A stretch of 26,609 nt of DNA from Candidatus Aminicenantota bacterium (GTDB taxonomy: Bacteria; Acidobacteriota; Aminicenantia; Aminicenantales; Aminicenantaceae), in assembly GCA_016926925.1 (NCBI GenBank), contig JAFGNQ010000126.1, positions 1 through 26,609 on the forward strand, in the 5' to 3' direction. Position numbers and translations under genes: made by a program. The notes under the pieces were generated by a model. That model saw nothing but the letters and a program-made list of their open reading frames with translations. It did no database searches and was not told the origin of the DNA. Shown one piece after another: positions 14,941-22,865 of this stretch (within the stretch, counting starts at the first letter, position 1; the number at the start of each line of letters is the position of its first letter).

Positions 14941-16410
14941 TTATCCTCCTCTTTTAATTTTCAAGGCTCTTTGATAGAGGCCGGAATACCTCTTTGCCGC
15001 GTCTTCCCATGAATAATTTTCTCGAAGCCCGTTGCGCATGATCGTCTTCCATACACGCGGCATTCTATAACTGCGGATGGCCTCGAGCACAGCGTGCAGC
15101 AAAGCTCGCGAAGTGTATTCCTTGAATACAAAACCGTTTCCTTTCCGCGTCTTTGCATTGAAAGGCTTCACAGTCTCTCTCAGACCGCCCGTGGCTCGGA
15201 CTAAGGGGACACTACCGTACCGGAAGCTATACAATTGGTTCAGGCCACAGGGTTCGTAGCGTGAGGGAATGAGAAAGATATCCGCACCGGCTGCAATCTT
15301 ATGGGTGAGGCACGGATTCGATTCCAGTTTGACGCCCATTTTTTGGGGATATTTTTTGTGCAGTTTGAGCAACATTTTTTCGACCATCTCATCCCCTTGA
15401 CCCAAGATGACCAATCCGATGTCCAATCTCATCAAATCATCCACGGCCTCAAGCAAAATATCAAAGCCTTTGTTGGCAGTCATGTAAGAAGCGATTCCAA
15501 CAACAGGCACTTCCTTTTTGACGGATATGCCAAACTCCCGAATGAGATCGTGTTTGCATATCAATTTGTTCTCAAAGTTCGAAGCGGAATAGTTGGCGGC
15601 GATGAAGGGATCTTTTTCAGGATTCCACATCTCATAATCTACGCCGTTGCGGATGCTGAAAAAGACGTCTTTCCGCGCTCTTAAGAGATTATCGAGCCCG
15701 AATCCGTGTTTCGGCGTCATGATTTCTCTTTTGTATGTATAACTCACGGTATTCAGGACATCGGAATACAAGATTCCCGCCTTGAGAAAGTTGAACTTTC
15801 CGTTCAACGAAAGCCGGCGGTTGTTGATATATTCCCAGTTGAGCCCCGTCAACGCAAGTGTTTCAGGAGGGAAATCTCCTTGGTAGGAAATGTTGTGCAG
15901 AGTCAATACCGTGCCTGTGTTTTTAAAATGGACTTTCTTGCCATAATGCGTGGCCAGAAAAAGAGGAATGAGCGCAGTCGGCCAGTTGTTGCAGTGGATG
16001 ACATCCACGGGCATGTGGACCTTGAGGATGTATTCCGCGACAGCCCGATTGAAAAAAACAAAACGCTCGTCGTTATCCAAATACTCCCCTTTTCCCGTTC
16101 CATAGATGGCTTCGCGCCAGAAATATTTCGGGCAGTCGATGAAATAGATCCGGTATTTCCCGAGCTCCGTCCGGAACACACGTCCTTTTGTTCTGCTTTC
16201 TCCGAACGGCACGGAAAGATCGGCATCGACCAAATCCATAGACAGGGATTCTATCTCCGGTAGACGGTATTTGGGCAGGAACACGGAGATGTCCATTCCC
16301 AGATATGACAAATATTTGGGCAAAGAGCTGGCCACATCAGCCAATTCCCCCGATTTCGCATACGGAGAGGCTTCAGCGGAGACATAGATGACGCTCAACT
16401 TCGAATTCAT
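14941..16410 (-). CDS. glgA: GlgA-like GT5 glycogen/starch synthase, altered donor-site motifs
   Basis: A 489-residue GT-B retaining glucosyltransferase of the GT5 family, which extends alpha-1,4-glucan from ADP- or UDP-glucose. The EPCGLNQLYSFRYG segment (E386) and ATGGLRETV are typical. Two usually fixed donor-site motifs deviate: KTGGL is KSGEL (residues 19-23), and the phosphate-binding RLxxQKG is YMTANKG, so the usual Arg is Tyr309 while Lys314 remains. The open frame reaches 16479, but the ATG at 16410 begins exactly where GlgA proteins begin. A near-consensus promoter ends 11 bases before it and no Shine-Dalgarno is visible. No glgB, glgC or glgP is nearby. It may be an active divergent synthase, or an enzyme with a changed donor. 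Confidence 0.8.
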   Translation of the reverse strand: MNSKLSVIYVSAEASPYAKSGELADVASSLPKYLSYLGMDISVFLPKYRLPEIESLSMDLVDADLSVPFGESRTKGRVFRTELGKYRIYFIDCPKYFWREAIYGTGKGEYLDNDERFVFFNRAVAEYILKVHMPVDVIHCNNWPTALIPLFLATHYGKKVHFKNTGTVLTLHNISYQGDFPPETLALTGLNWEYINNRRLSLNGKFNFLKAGILYSDVLNTVSYTYKREIMTPKHGFGLDNLLRARKDVFFSIRNGVDYEMWNPEKDPFIAANYSASNFENKLICKHDLIREFGISVKKEVPVVGIASYMTANKGFDILLEAVDDLMRLDIGLVILGQGDEMVEKMLLKLHKKYPQKMGVKLESNPCLTHKIAAGADIFLIPSRYEPCGLNQLYSFRYGSVPLVRATGGLRETVKPFNAKTRKGNGFVFKEYTSRALLHAVLEAIRSYRMPRVWKTIMRNGLRENYSWEDAAKRYSGLYQRALKIKRGG

Positions 16411-16420
16411 GACAGAAATA

Positions 16421-16449
16421 ATGATAGTTATGAGTAAAAAAAATGTCAA
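16421..16449 (-). promoter_or_regulatory. Near-consensus promoter of the glgA-trxA-trxB unit
   Basis: Reading leftward, TTGACA (16449-16444) and TATCAT (16426-16421) are separated by 17 bases, with a run of eight T directly after the -35 box. Six of six and five of six positions match consensus. The expected start point is near 16414-16415, only four or five bases before the ATG at 16410. The transcript should therefore be nearly leaderless, which fits the missing ribosome-binding site. Confidence 0.65.
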
Positions 16450-16523
16450 CGCACCATAAAAGTGCCGGTTTTTTCTCACAAAGATATCTGCTGCAGCGGC
16501 AAGATCGGCTCGCCCGAAGGATC

Positions 16524-16648
16524 CCTGGATTATTCACGAGTCGAGGTTGCCGCAAAGGCAAGGCAGAGGCCCACGAAGCTGTAGTGAACTACTGCAAGTG
16601 GGCTGCAACGAAGGTTTTGTGGCAAGATCGGCTCGTGAATAATCCAGG
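16524..16648. repeat. 125-base imperfect palindrome (MITE- or REPIN-like)
   Basis: The outer arms 16524-16540 and 16632-16648 (CCTGGATTATTCACGAG and its reverse complement) pair perfectly over 17 bases. Pairing continues imperfectly inward (TTGCC/GGCAA, GCCCAC/GTGGGC) to a central GTAG-TGAA-CTAC at 16581-16592, the exact midpoint. A 15-base direct repeat, GGCAAGATCGGCTCG, occurs at 16498-16512 (outside the left arm) and 16621-16635 (inside the right arm). The right end touches the nadK stop codon. No target-site duplication beyond TC is visible, and it encodes nothing. It is probably one copy of a dispersed palindromic element; a single copy is seen here. Confidence 0.75.
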
Positions 16649-17506
16649 TCAGGTGGTGATTTTGGCCCACCCCAGCTTCTCCTGCAGCAAGTCAAAGTAA
16701 TTCCTTTTAGGAGAAGAAACCAATTTCAAAACGAGCTTGCTTCGGGTCACTTCGACGATGTCTTCTTTTTCCATCAGAGCCCCTCTTTGTCCGTCAAGAG
16801 TGAGATTGACTTCTTCTCCACCGGTCACAAGCTTGATTTTAACCGTTGAGGTAGCAGAGATGACCATAGGCCGAAAGGTTAGCGTGTGTGGGCAGATGGG
16901 CACGATGATGATTGCCGGGATGTTGGGATAGATGATAGGCCCTCCTGCAGACAGCGAGTATGCTGTAGATCCTGTGGGTGTGGCAATGATCAGTCCGTCC
17001 GCCTTCGATGTTGCAATGTGTTTTCCATCAATCCAGATTTCGCACTGAATCATACGGGCCAGTGCAGCCTTATTGATAACGACATCGTTCAGGCAATAAT
17101 ACGTTTCTCCCTGGTTTCTAGCCACGAGCATCTGCCTCTGGTCTACGATAGCCTCATTCCCATCCAAAAAGGAATTGATGGCAAAGTGCATCTCCTCAAG
17201 GGGAACTTCTGTGAGAAACCCAAGGCGGCCGAGATTGACTCCCATAACGGGGACATCTTTCTGAGCCGCCAAATGCGCAATACTCAACAGAGTCCCATCA
17301 CCGCCTAAAACGATCACCAAGTCAACCATCTCCGGAATTTGCTCTCTGGGAACACCCCCTTTCATCTGAAGCTTATCCGCTGCGGCATCCTCCAAAATGC
17401 AGGTGATATTCTTTGCCTCGAAAAAACCGATCAAATCCTTTAAGATTCGCTCTATGCCCGCCGCATGGGGTTTGATAACAACACCGACATGTTTAATCGT
17501 GTTCAT
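16649..17506 (-). CDS. nadK: NAD kinase
   Basis: A 285-residue ATP-NAD kinase (PpnK family), which makes NADP+ from NAD+ in the cytoplasm. The GGDGT signature lies in VIVLGGDGTLLSIA and supplies the catalytic Asp. LNDVVINK replaces the common LNEVV. The glycine-rich GSTAYSLSAGGPI segment of the C-terminal domain is present. The ATG at 17506 lies inside the tlyA 3' end (14-base overlap), with GGAGG nine bases upstream. The stop codon (16651-16649) directly abuts the palindromic repeat, so the element was either inserted right behind the gene or has replaced its natural 3' flank. It is the last gene of the pheT-to-nadK run. Confidence 0.95.
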   Translation of the reverse strand: MNTIKHVGVVIKPHAAGIERILKDLIGFFEAKNITCILEDAAADKLQMKGGVPREQIPEMVDLVIVLGGDGTLLSIAHLAAQKDVPVMGVNLGRLGFLTEVPLEEMHFAINSFLDGNEAIVDQRQMLVARNQGETYYCLNDVVINKAALARMIQCEIWIDGKHIATSKADGLIIATPTGSTAYSLSAGGPIIYPNIPAIIIVPICPHTLTFRPMVISATSTVKIKLVTGGEEVNLTLDGQRGALMEKEDIVEVTRSKLVLKLVSSPKRNYFDLLQEKLGWAKITT

Positions 17507-18302
17507 CCCAAACTGCCTCCTTGATCAAATGAGCCACTCGGATCGAATCCAAAGGCTCTTCTCCCGGAATCCAATGGATAAAAAATTCTTGATTCCCCTT
17601 CTGCCCGAGAACAGAAGGCTTCATAATTCCCAGTGGGGCAAAGGATATTATCCGTGCTTCCCGGACAATCCGTTTCAAGACTTCCTCATGCATAGCACGG
17701 TCTTTTATTATTCCTTTTCTCCCGACTCGACCTTTGCCGACCTCAAATTGAGGCTTGATGAGGGCAATCAGCCGGCCCTTTCCGATAATCTCTTTTACCG
17801 CTGGCAAAACCTTGAGCACGGAAATAAAAGCCAGGTCGATCACCACAACATCCAGAGAATCTTTGAAATCGTTTTTCTCAATATAGCGTGCGTTCTTTTC
17901 AATGAGGACCACGCGGGCATCTTGCCTGAGATGGACATCCAGCTGTCTTGTGTCCACATCGACGGCATAGACTTTTTCCGCTCCTTCCTTGAGAAGACAA
18001 TCCGTGAAACCGCCGGTCGAAGCCCCCAGGTCAGCCGCGATCTTTCCTTTCATCGGAATTTGAAAGGCCGTCAGAGCTTCTTTCAGTTTTAAGCCTCCGC
18101 GGCTTACATAGGGCATCCGTTCCTTCAGAAATATCTCCCGGTCAACCTGGATCAATTGCCCTGCTTTGGCAACGCGCTCTCCTCCGGAGAAGACCAACCC
18201 GGCCATGATAAGCGCTTGAGCTTTATGCCTGCTTTCTGCAAATCCTTTGGTCACCAATATCTTATCGGCCCTGTCTTTTATCGCCTTCGCCGGATTGCTC
18301 AT
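17493..18302 (-). CDS. tlyA: TlyA-family rRNA 2'-O-methyltransferase (hemolysin A family)
   Basis: A 269-residue protein with an N-terminal S4 RNA-binding domain (DKILVTKGFAESRHKAQALI, residues about 10-65) and an FtsJ-like SAM methyltransferase domain whose motif I is LGASTGGFTD. TlyA proteins methylate ribose in 16S and/or 23S rRNA; the hemolysin name is historical. I place the start at ATG 18302, which has GGGAG seven bases upstream, rather than the in-frame TTG six bases earlier. It overlaps nadK by 14 bases. The tlyA-nadK pairing is common in bacteria. The 161 bases between dxs and this start hold a weak hairpin but no clear promoter. Confidence 0.92.
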   Translation of the reverse strand: MSNPAKAIKDRADKILVTKGFAESRHKAQALIMAGLVFSGGERVAKAGQLIQVDREIFLKERMPYVSRGGLKLKEALTAFQIPMKGKIAADLGASTGGFTDCLLKEGAEKVYAVDVDTRQLDVHLRQDARVVLIEKNARYIEKNDFKDSLDVVVIDLAFISVLKVLPAVKEIIGKGRLIALIKPQFEVGKGRVGRKGIIKDRAMHEEVLKRIVREARIISFAPLGIMKPSVLGQKGNQEFFIHWIPGEEPLDSIRVAHLIKEAVWDEHD

Positions 18303-18444
18303 CCGCAACTCCCGGAATCACTCCTAGTAAAAGCACGGAGATGGGGGATAAGCCGGGGATTCCCGACAGGTAAGAATCCGCATAAGGGAAGGTACCGGTA
18401 ACGCTGCGAGATAAAAACGTTCACTTCCATTACGTCCGAGTTAA

Positions 18445-18462
18445 AGGGATGACGGGATCCCT
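18445..18462 (-). terminator. Weak hairpin just after dxs
   Basis: A 6-bp stem AGGGAT/ATCCCT (18457-18462 with 18445-18450) with a 6-base loop starts two bases after the dxs stop codon. Only two further T follow the stem, so strong intrinsic termination is doubtful. It may attenuate or stabilise the mRNA end before tlyA. Confidence 0.3.
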
Positions 18463-18463
18463 C

Positions 18464-20380
18464 TTATTTTGTGGAGCTATGTGCCGGCCGATCTTTGGAT
18501 TCACAGAAACTTCGAATTTGCTGAACAAGTCCCTCTGTATCGAGTCTGTACATTTTCTTGATTTGCTCGACCTTGCCGACCGGGATTATCTCCAGGGGAA
18601 GGGCAATGCTCTTGAACCGGATGTCGAACCTTTCATGTTTGTCCAAAAGCTCGCGAACAGCCGTCCCGAATCCCCCCGCAATCACTCCCTCTTCAACAGT
18701 AATAACGATGCGACCCGGTTGGGCATACCTCAGGATCAATTCCTCATCCAGCGGTTTGGCAAATCGGGCATTCACCACAGCCAGATCGATGTTTTCTTTC
18801 TGCAGCATCTCGGCGGCTTCCAGAGAAGGATGAACCATGCTTCCGTAGGCAAGCACTAGGTGCGTCCCTTCTTTCAGAATTTCCGCTTTCCCGAGAGGAA
18901 TGGAGTGCAAGTCCTCATCCATGGGGACGCCCAGCACTTTTCCCTTTGGAAAGCGAACGGAAACAGGGTGTGGATAATCTATCGCGGATTTCATCATGTG
19001 CCTCAGTTCATTTTCATCCTTGGGTGCCATGATAATCATGTTGGGCATATGACGGAGATAGGCTATATCATTGATGCCCTGGTGGGTCGGACCGTCATCC
19101 GGAACGATCCCCGAGCGGTCCAGCCCAAAAACGATAGGGATATCCATTAGGCTGACATCATGATAAAGCTGATCGTAAGCTCTCTGAAGGAAAGTAGAGT
19201 AGATGGCCACGACCGGCTTGTATCCGCTAAGGGCTAAGCCTGTGGCAAAATCGACGGCGTGCTGCTCGGCAATCCCCACATCAAAAAACCGATCCGGATA
19301 GCGGCGGGCGAAATGATGCAGGCCGGTCCCATCAGGCATGGCCGCAGAGATGGCTACTATCCTTTCATCCTTCTCTGCAATTGCGGTCACCGTTTCGCCG
19401 AAAACAGCCGAAAAGCTTGTACGTTTATCTTGACTCCGGGTCTCTCCCGTTGTGACCGAAAAAGGAGAGGCGCTGTGATACCGAGTCGGATTTTTCTCGG
19501 CGTCGGGGAAGCCCTTTCCTTTCTTTGTCACGCACAGAATCAAAACAGGGCCTGCATAGGCTTTAGCATCTTCGAACACTTCGATCAAAGACCGCAGGCT
19601 GTGCCCCTGCACCGGACCGATGTAGCGTACACCCAGTTCCTCAAAAACCAATCCCGGAAAGAATGTTTTTTTGATGACTTCCTCGATCGCACGGCCCGCC
19701 TTTATCATGGGCCAACCGACAGCGGGGATCGCCTTCAAAATCGTCTTGGCATGATCCTTGATCCGAAGGTAATGTTGCCCTGAAACGAGATAGCTGAGAT
19801 ATTTGGACATGGCCCCTACGTTATGGGAGATGGACATCTCGTTATAATTGAGAACAATGATCAATTTTTCCCGGAGGTGCCCGATTTGGTTCAGCGCTTC
19901 CCAGGCTACACCTCCAGTTAAGCTTCCATCGCCCACAACCGCCACAACCTGATGATCTTCCTTTTTTTTGTCTCGGGCTACGGCCATCCCTAAGGCGGCT
20001 GACAAGGCTGTCGAGGCATGCCCTGTGTTATAGACATCGAAGGCACTCTCTTCCCGACAAGGAAATCCACAGATTCCATCCATCTGTCGAAGCTTAGTGA
20101 ACAGATCCTTTCGCCCAGTCAGAATCTTGTGCGTATAGCATTGGTGCCCCACATCCCATAGAATCTTATCCTGGAAAGCGTCAAAGACGTAATGAAGCGC
20201 AATGGTCATCTCGACAACTCCCAGGTTCGGCGATAAATGGCCTCCAGTCCGGGATACGACATCGATGATGAGCGTCCTGATTTCCCTGGCCAGCAGAGAA
20301 AGGTCCTTCAAAGAGAGGGCCTTCAAATCTTGAGGCCCTTCTATTCGATCCAGGACTTGATTCATATTCTTGCTATCCAC
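18464..20380 (-). CDS. dxs: 1-deoxy-D-xylulose-5-phosphate synthase
   Basis: A 638-residue thiamine-diphosphate enzyme that condenses pyruvate and glyceraldehyde 3-phosphate, the first step of the MEP isoprenoid pathway. Visible are GHLSPNLGVVE, the cofactor motif GDG (150-152) with N180, FFDVGIAEQHAV in the transketolase-like second domain, and GPTHQG. The residue before the Mg-binding Asn is Tyr (LNYNEMSIS), where most DXS have Asp (LNDNEMSIS). I keep the upstream GTG start at 20380. ATG 20365 is an equally good fit to the family. The gene follows xseB by 15 bases, the common xseA-xseB-(ispA)-dxs order without ispA. It supplies isoprenoid precursors that the UbiA protein in this window would ultimately draw on. 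Confidence 0.95.
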   Translation of the reverse strand: MDSKNMNQVLDRIEGPQDLKALSLKDLSLLAREIRTLIIDVVSRTGGHLSPNLGVVEMTIALHYVFDAFQDKILWDVGHQCYTHKILTGRKDLFTKLRQMDGICGFPCREESAFDVYNTGHASTALSAALGMAVARDKKKEDHQVVAVVGDGSLTGGVAWEALNQIGHLREKLIIVLNYNEMSISHNVGAMSKYLSYLVSGQHYLRIKDHAKTILKAIPAVGWPMIKAGRAIEEVIKKTFFPGLVFEELGVRYIGPVQGHSLRSLIEVFEDAKAYAGPVLILCVTKKGKGFPDAEKNPTRYHSASPFSVTTGETRSQDKRTSFSAVFGETVTAIAEKDERIVAISAAMPDGTGLHHFARRYPDRFFDVGIAEQHAVDFATGLALSGYKPVVAIYSTFLQRAYDQLYHDVSLMDIPIVFGLDRSGIVPDDGPTHQGINDIAYLRHMPNMIIMAPKDENELRHMMKSAIDYPHPVSVRFPKGKVLGVPMDEDLHSIPLGKAEILKEGTHLVLAYGSMVHPSLEAAEMLQKENIDLAVVNARFAKPLDEELILRYAQPGRIVITVEEGVIAGGFGTAVRELLDKHERFDIRFKSIALPLEIIPVGKVEQIKKMYRLDTEGLVQQIRSFCESKDRPAHSSTK

Positions 20381-20395
20381 CGTCTTCTTAACAGC

Positions 20396-20689
20396 TCAAA
20401 AGGGGAGGCCTTGATCTTCTTCGGAATCGGGCTCTTCGGCCTCCTCCGAAGCCGCCTCTTTTTCCTCGGATAGAGAAAAGGCCTCTCTCTTCATCTCTCC
20501 CTTATTATCCTTGAGAAGGATCTCTATTTTTTTTTCGGCCTTATCGAGTTCTCGCCTCAAGAAGTGCGCCAGTTTGACTCCCTTTTCGAACAGCGCCAGA
20601 GACTCATTGAGAGAGAGCCCCGCTCCTTCCATTTTTTCCACAATCCCCTCCAGCTCGACCAAAGCCTTTTCAAAACTCTTCTCGGTCAT
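20396..20689 (-). CDS. xseB: Exodeoxyribonuclease VII small subunit
   Basis: A 97-residue helical protein whose first 65 residues match XseB (SFEKALVELEGIVEKMEGAG and LSLNESLALFEKGVKLA). Several copies bind XseA to form exonuclease VII, which degrades single-stranded DNA. The C-terminal 30 residues are a very acidic Glu/Ser-rich tail (EEKEAASEEAEEPDSEEDQG), longer than in the minimal protein. The ATG at 20689 has GAGGTG upstream with usual spacing. The in-frame GTG at 20698 overlaps that site and is less likely. It lies between xseA and dxs. Confidence 0.93.
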   Translation of the reverse strand: MTEKSFEKALVELEGIVEKMEGAGLSLNESLALFEKGVKLAHFLRRELDKAEKKIEILLKDNKGEMKREAFSLSEEKEAASEEAEEPDSEEDQGLPF

Positions 20690-20731
20690 GATGATCACCT
20701 CACCTGCCGTTTTCAGGCTTTTTATTCACAA

Positions 20732-22060
20732 TCACGGATTTGCTTTCTCCGGCTTCACAAAGCGTGATTCAATGGGTTTTTCCCTGTCCACACTTTGAAC
20801 AAGGCAACGGAACTCTCCTTTGGCAAAAGTCACGTTCACCTCGTCTTTTTCCTTCACTTCATCGATCGTCCGCACGAGAACACGACCCTCTTTCATCCAA
20901 CATAGAGTATACCCTTTCTTCAGCACATTCAAGGGACTCAGGTTGTCCAACTCCGCAGACAGCCTTTCCCAAAGGGAGATCCGAGTCTGAACCATCCCCT
21001 TTAAAAGACTCGTCATTTTCCCTTCGAGGATTGCAGCCCGTGATTTGCTTTCCACCATGCGTCGTCTCATATCCTTTATGGCATCTCCTGCTCTCGTTTC
21101 GAGCTCATCGACTCTCTGGATCAAGCCGAGCAGCCTCAATTTGAAACTCTCGAAGGCATGATGGTGGACGAGACTCAGGACCTTATTTTTTTGCATCTGC
21201 AGCAGCAAGCTCAAATGATGCTGCAGTCTGCTTTCCAAATTTGCGATCCAGTCCTGAAAAGATTGTTCTTTTTCTACGACCATCTCGGCTGCTGCCGACG
21301 GTGTGGAGGCCCGAATGTCTGCAACAAAATCCGATATCGTGAAGTCCACTTCATGCCCGACAGCAGATATGACGGGAATAGGGCACCTGAAAATGGCCCT
21401 GGCCACCCGTTCTTCATTAAAGACCCAAAGGTCCTCCATAGAACCTCCTCCCCGGCCGACGATGATCACATCCATGTCCAGCTCCCGCCCAAAAAAATCT
21501 AGGCCCTCTTCAATCTCCTCGGCTGCTCCTTTGCCTTGAACTTTCACAGGATAGATCACGAGACTCAATTTTGCAAAACGCCTTTCTAGTGTGCGGATGA
21601 TATCGATAATCGCAGCGCCTCTCGGGGAAGTCAAAAGCCCGATTTTTTTAGGAAGCAGAGGAAGTTTCTTTTTGAATCGGGAATCGAAGAGCCCCTCCTT
21701 GTTCAACTTTTCCTTGAGCTGTTCAAAAGCAAGTTGCAGAGCCCCTTTTCCTTTGGGCTCCATAACCTCGACAATGATTTGATACTGTCCCCGCGGTTCG
21801 TAGACGTTGATCTGTCCTTTACAGATGACATGAAGCCCGTTCTCTAAATCAAAAGGGATTCTCTGTGCTGATGATCGCCAGCTTACAGCCCGAAGCTGGC
21901 TCTTCTCATCTTTCAAGGTGTAATAGATATGTCCGGAGTGAGCTCGTTTGAAATCCGAGATTTCTCCTTCGACCCAAACGACAGAGAAACTCGATTCGAG
22001 CCGGTGCTTGATGAGCGTGGTAATTTCTGAGACTGTATAGACCTTGTCGGCAATCGTCAT
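20732..22060 (-). CDS. xseA: Exodeoxyribonuclease VII large subunit
   Basis: A 442-residue catalytic subunit of exonuclease VII. It has an N-terminal OB-fold (YTVSEITTLIKHRLESSF to about residue 100), a catalytic core with LTSPRGAAIIDI and the GRGGGSMEDLWVFNEE motif, a long helical arm (about residues 265-375), and a short C-terminal beta segment (LKKGYTLCW). Length is normal. The ATG at 22060 is one base from the ymdB stop, with GGAG upstream inside ymdB. The 42-base gap to xseB suggests a shared transcript. Confidence 0.96.
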   Translation of the reverse strand: MTIADKVYTVSEITTLIKHRLESSFSVVWVEGEISDFKRAHSGHIYYTLKDEKSQLRAVSWRSSAQRIPFDLENGLHVICKGQINVYEPRGQYQIIVEVMEPKGKGALQLAFEQLKEKLNKEGLFDSRFKKKLPLLPKKIGLLTSPRGAAIIDIIRTLERRFAKLSLVIYPVKVQGKGAAEEIEEGLDFFGRELDMDVIIVGRGGGSMEDLWVFNEERVARAIFRCPIPVISAVGHEVDFTISDFVADIRASTPSAAAEMVVEKEQSFQDWIANLESRLQHHLSLLLQMQKNKVLSLVHHHAFESFKLRLLGLIQRVDELETRAGDAIKDMRRRMVESKSRAAILEGKMTSLLKGMVQTRISLWERLSAELDNLSPLNVLKKGYTLCWMKEGRVLVRTIDEVKEKDEVNVTFAKGEFRCLVQSVDREKPIESRFVKPEKANP

Positions 22061-22061
22061 T

Positions 22062-22865
22062 CTAGACTTCTCCGCAGGTGTTATCGATTATGGTTTCCCT
22101 CCGTATGTCCAAAGCTTTCCCTGTTAGGACATCCACTTCCATGAAGGCGGCCGAAAAGACAGCCCCATCTTTTCCGGGCTCAAAGCGCTGCGGCCTTGAG
22201 GTGAGGAACCTCTGCAGAGCCTGCTCTTTTTGAATCCCTATCACTGTATTGTACCCGCCCACCATACCGATATCCGTAATATAGGCCGTCCCCTGAGGCA
22301 AGATCCGTTCATCCGCAGTAGGGACATGCGTGTGCGTGCCTATGACGGCGGACACTTTACCATCCAAATGCCAGCCCAAAGCCTGCTTCTCCGATGTCGC
22401 TTCGGCATGGAAGTCAACAACAATGATGGGAGTGATTTTTCTCAGACTTTCGAGCTCATGTTCGGCCACCCGAAAAGGACAATCAATCGGCTCCATAAAG
22501 ACCCTTCCCTGCAGATTCATGACGCCGATTTTATGGATTCCATATTCGAAGACAAAAGTCCCTTTTCCGGGATTGGAGACCGGATAATTGGCGGGTCTCA
22601 ACAATCGCGGTTCTTTATCGAGCAAAAGGAGCGCTTCCTTCTTATCCCAAACGTGATTTCCCGAAGTGAGGACATCGACATCATCTAAGAGCTCATGACA
22701 GATTTTTTCCGTTATCCCGGAACCACCCGCCGCATTCTCAGCGTTGGCTATAACGACAATGGGGCCGTACTTTTGTCTCAAGATCGATAGGCACCGTTTG
22801 AGAACTCTGCGTCCCGGGCGACCGATGACATCTCCAATAAACAGAATGCTGATTTTATCGGGCAT
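22062..22865 (-). CDS. ymdB: YmdB-family metallophosphoesterase (cyclic-nucleotide phosphodiesterase)
   Basis: A 267-residue dinuclear-metal phosphoesterase of the YmdB (TIGR00282) family. In Bacillus it cleaves 2',3'-cyclic and 3',5'-cyclic nucleotides and affects biofilm formation. Metal-binding motifs are present in order: [37 protein letters not shown] and [11 protein letters not shown]. The ATG at 22865 lies inside the rny 3' end (11-base overlap). An in-frame TTG at 22871 is an alternative. The rny-ymdB pairing is conserved in many phyla and suggests a link to RNA turnover. Confidence 0.93.
   Translation of the reverse strand: MPDKISILFIGDVIGRPGRRVLKRCLSILRQKYGPIVVIANAENAAGGSGITEKICHELLDDVDVLTSGNHVWDKKEALLLLDKEPRLLRPANYPVSNPGKGTFVFEYGIHKIGVMNLQGRVFMEPIDCPFRVAEHELESLRKITPIIVVDFHAEATSEKQALGWHLDGKVSAVIGTHTHVPTADERILPQGTAYITDIGMVGGYNTVIGIQKEQALQRFLTSRPQRFEPGKDGAVFSAAFMEVDVLTGKALDIRRETIIDNTCGEV

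Noticed and set aside
16411..16479. Upstream extension of glgA with a hydrophobic N-terminus resembling a signal peptide
   Set aside because: The extension is translated promoter sequence (the TTGACA and T run). GlgA homology begins at the ATG at 16410.
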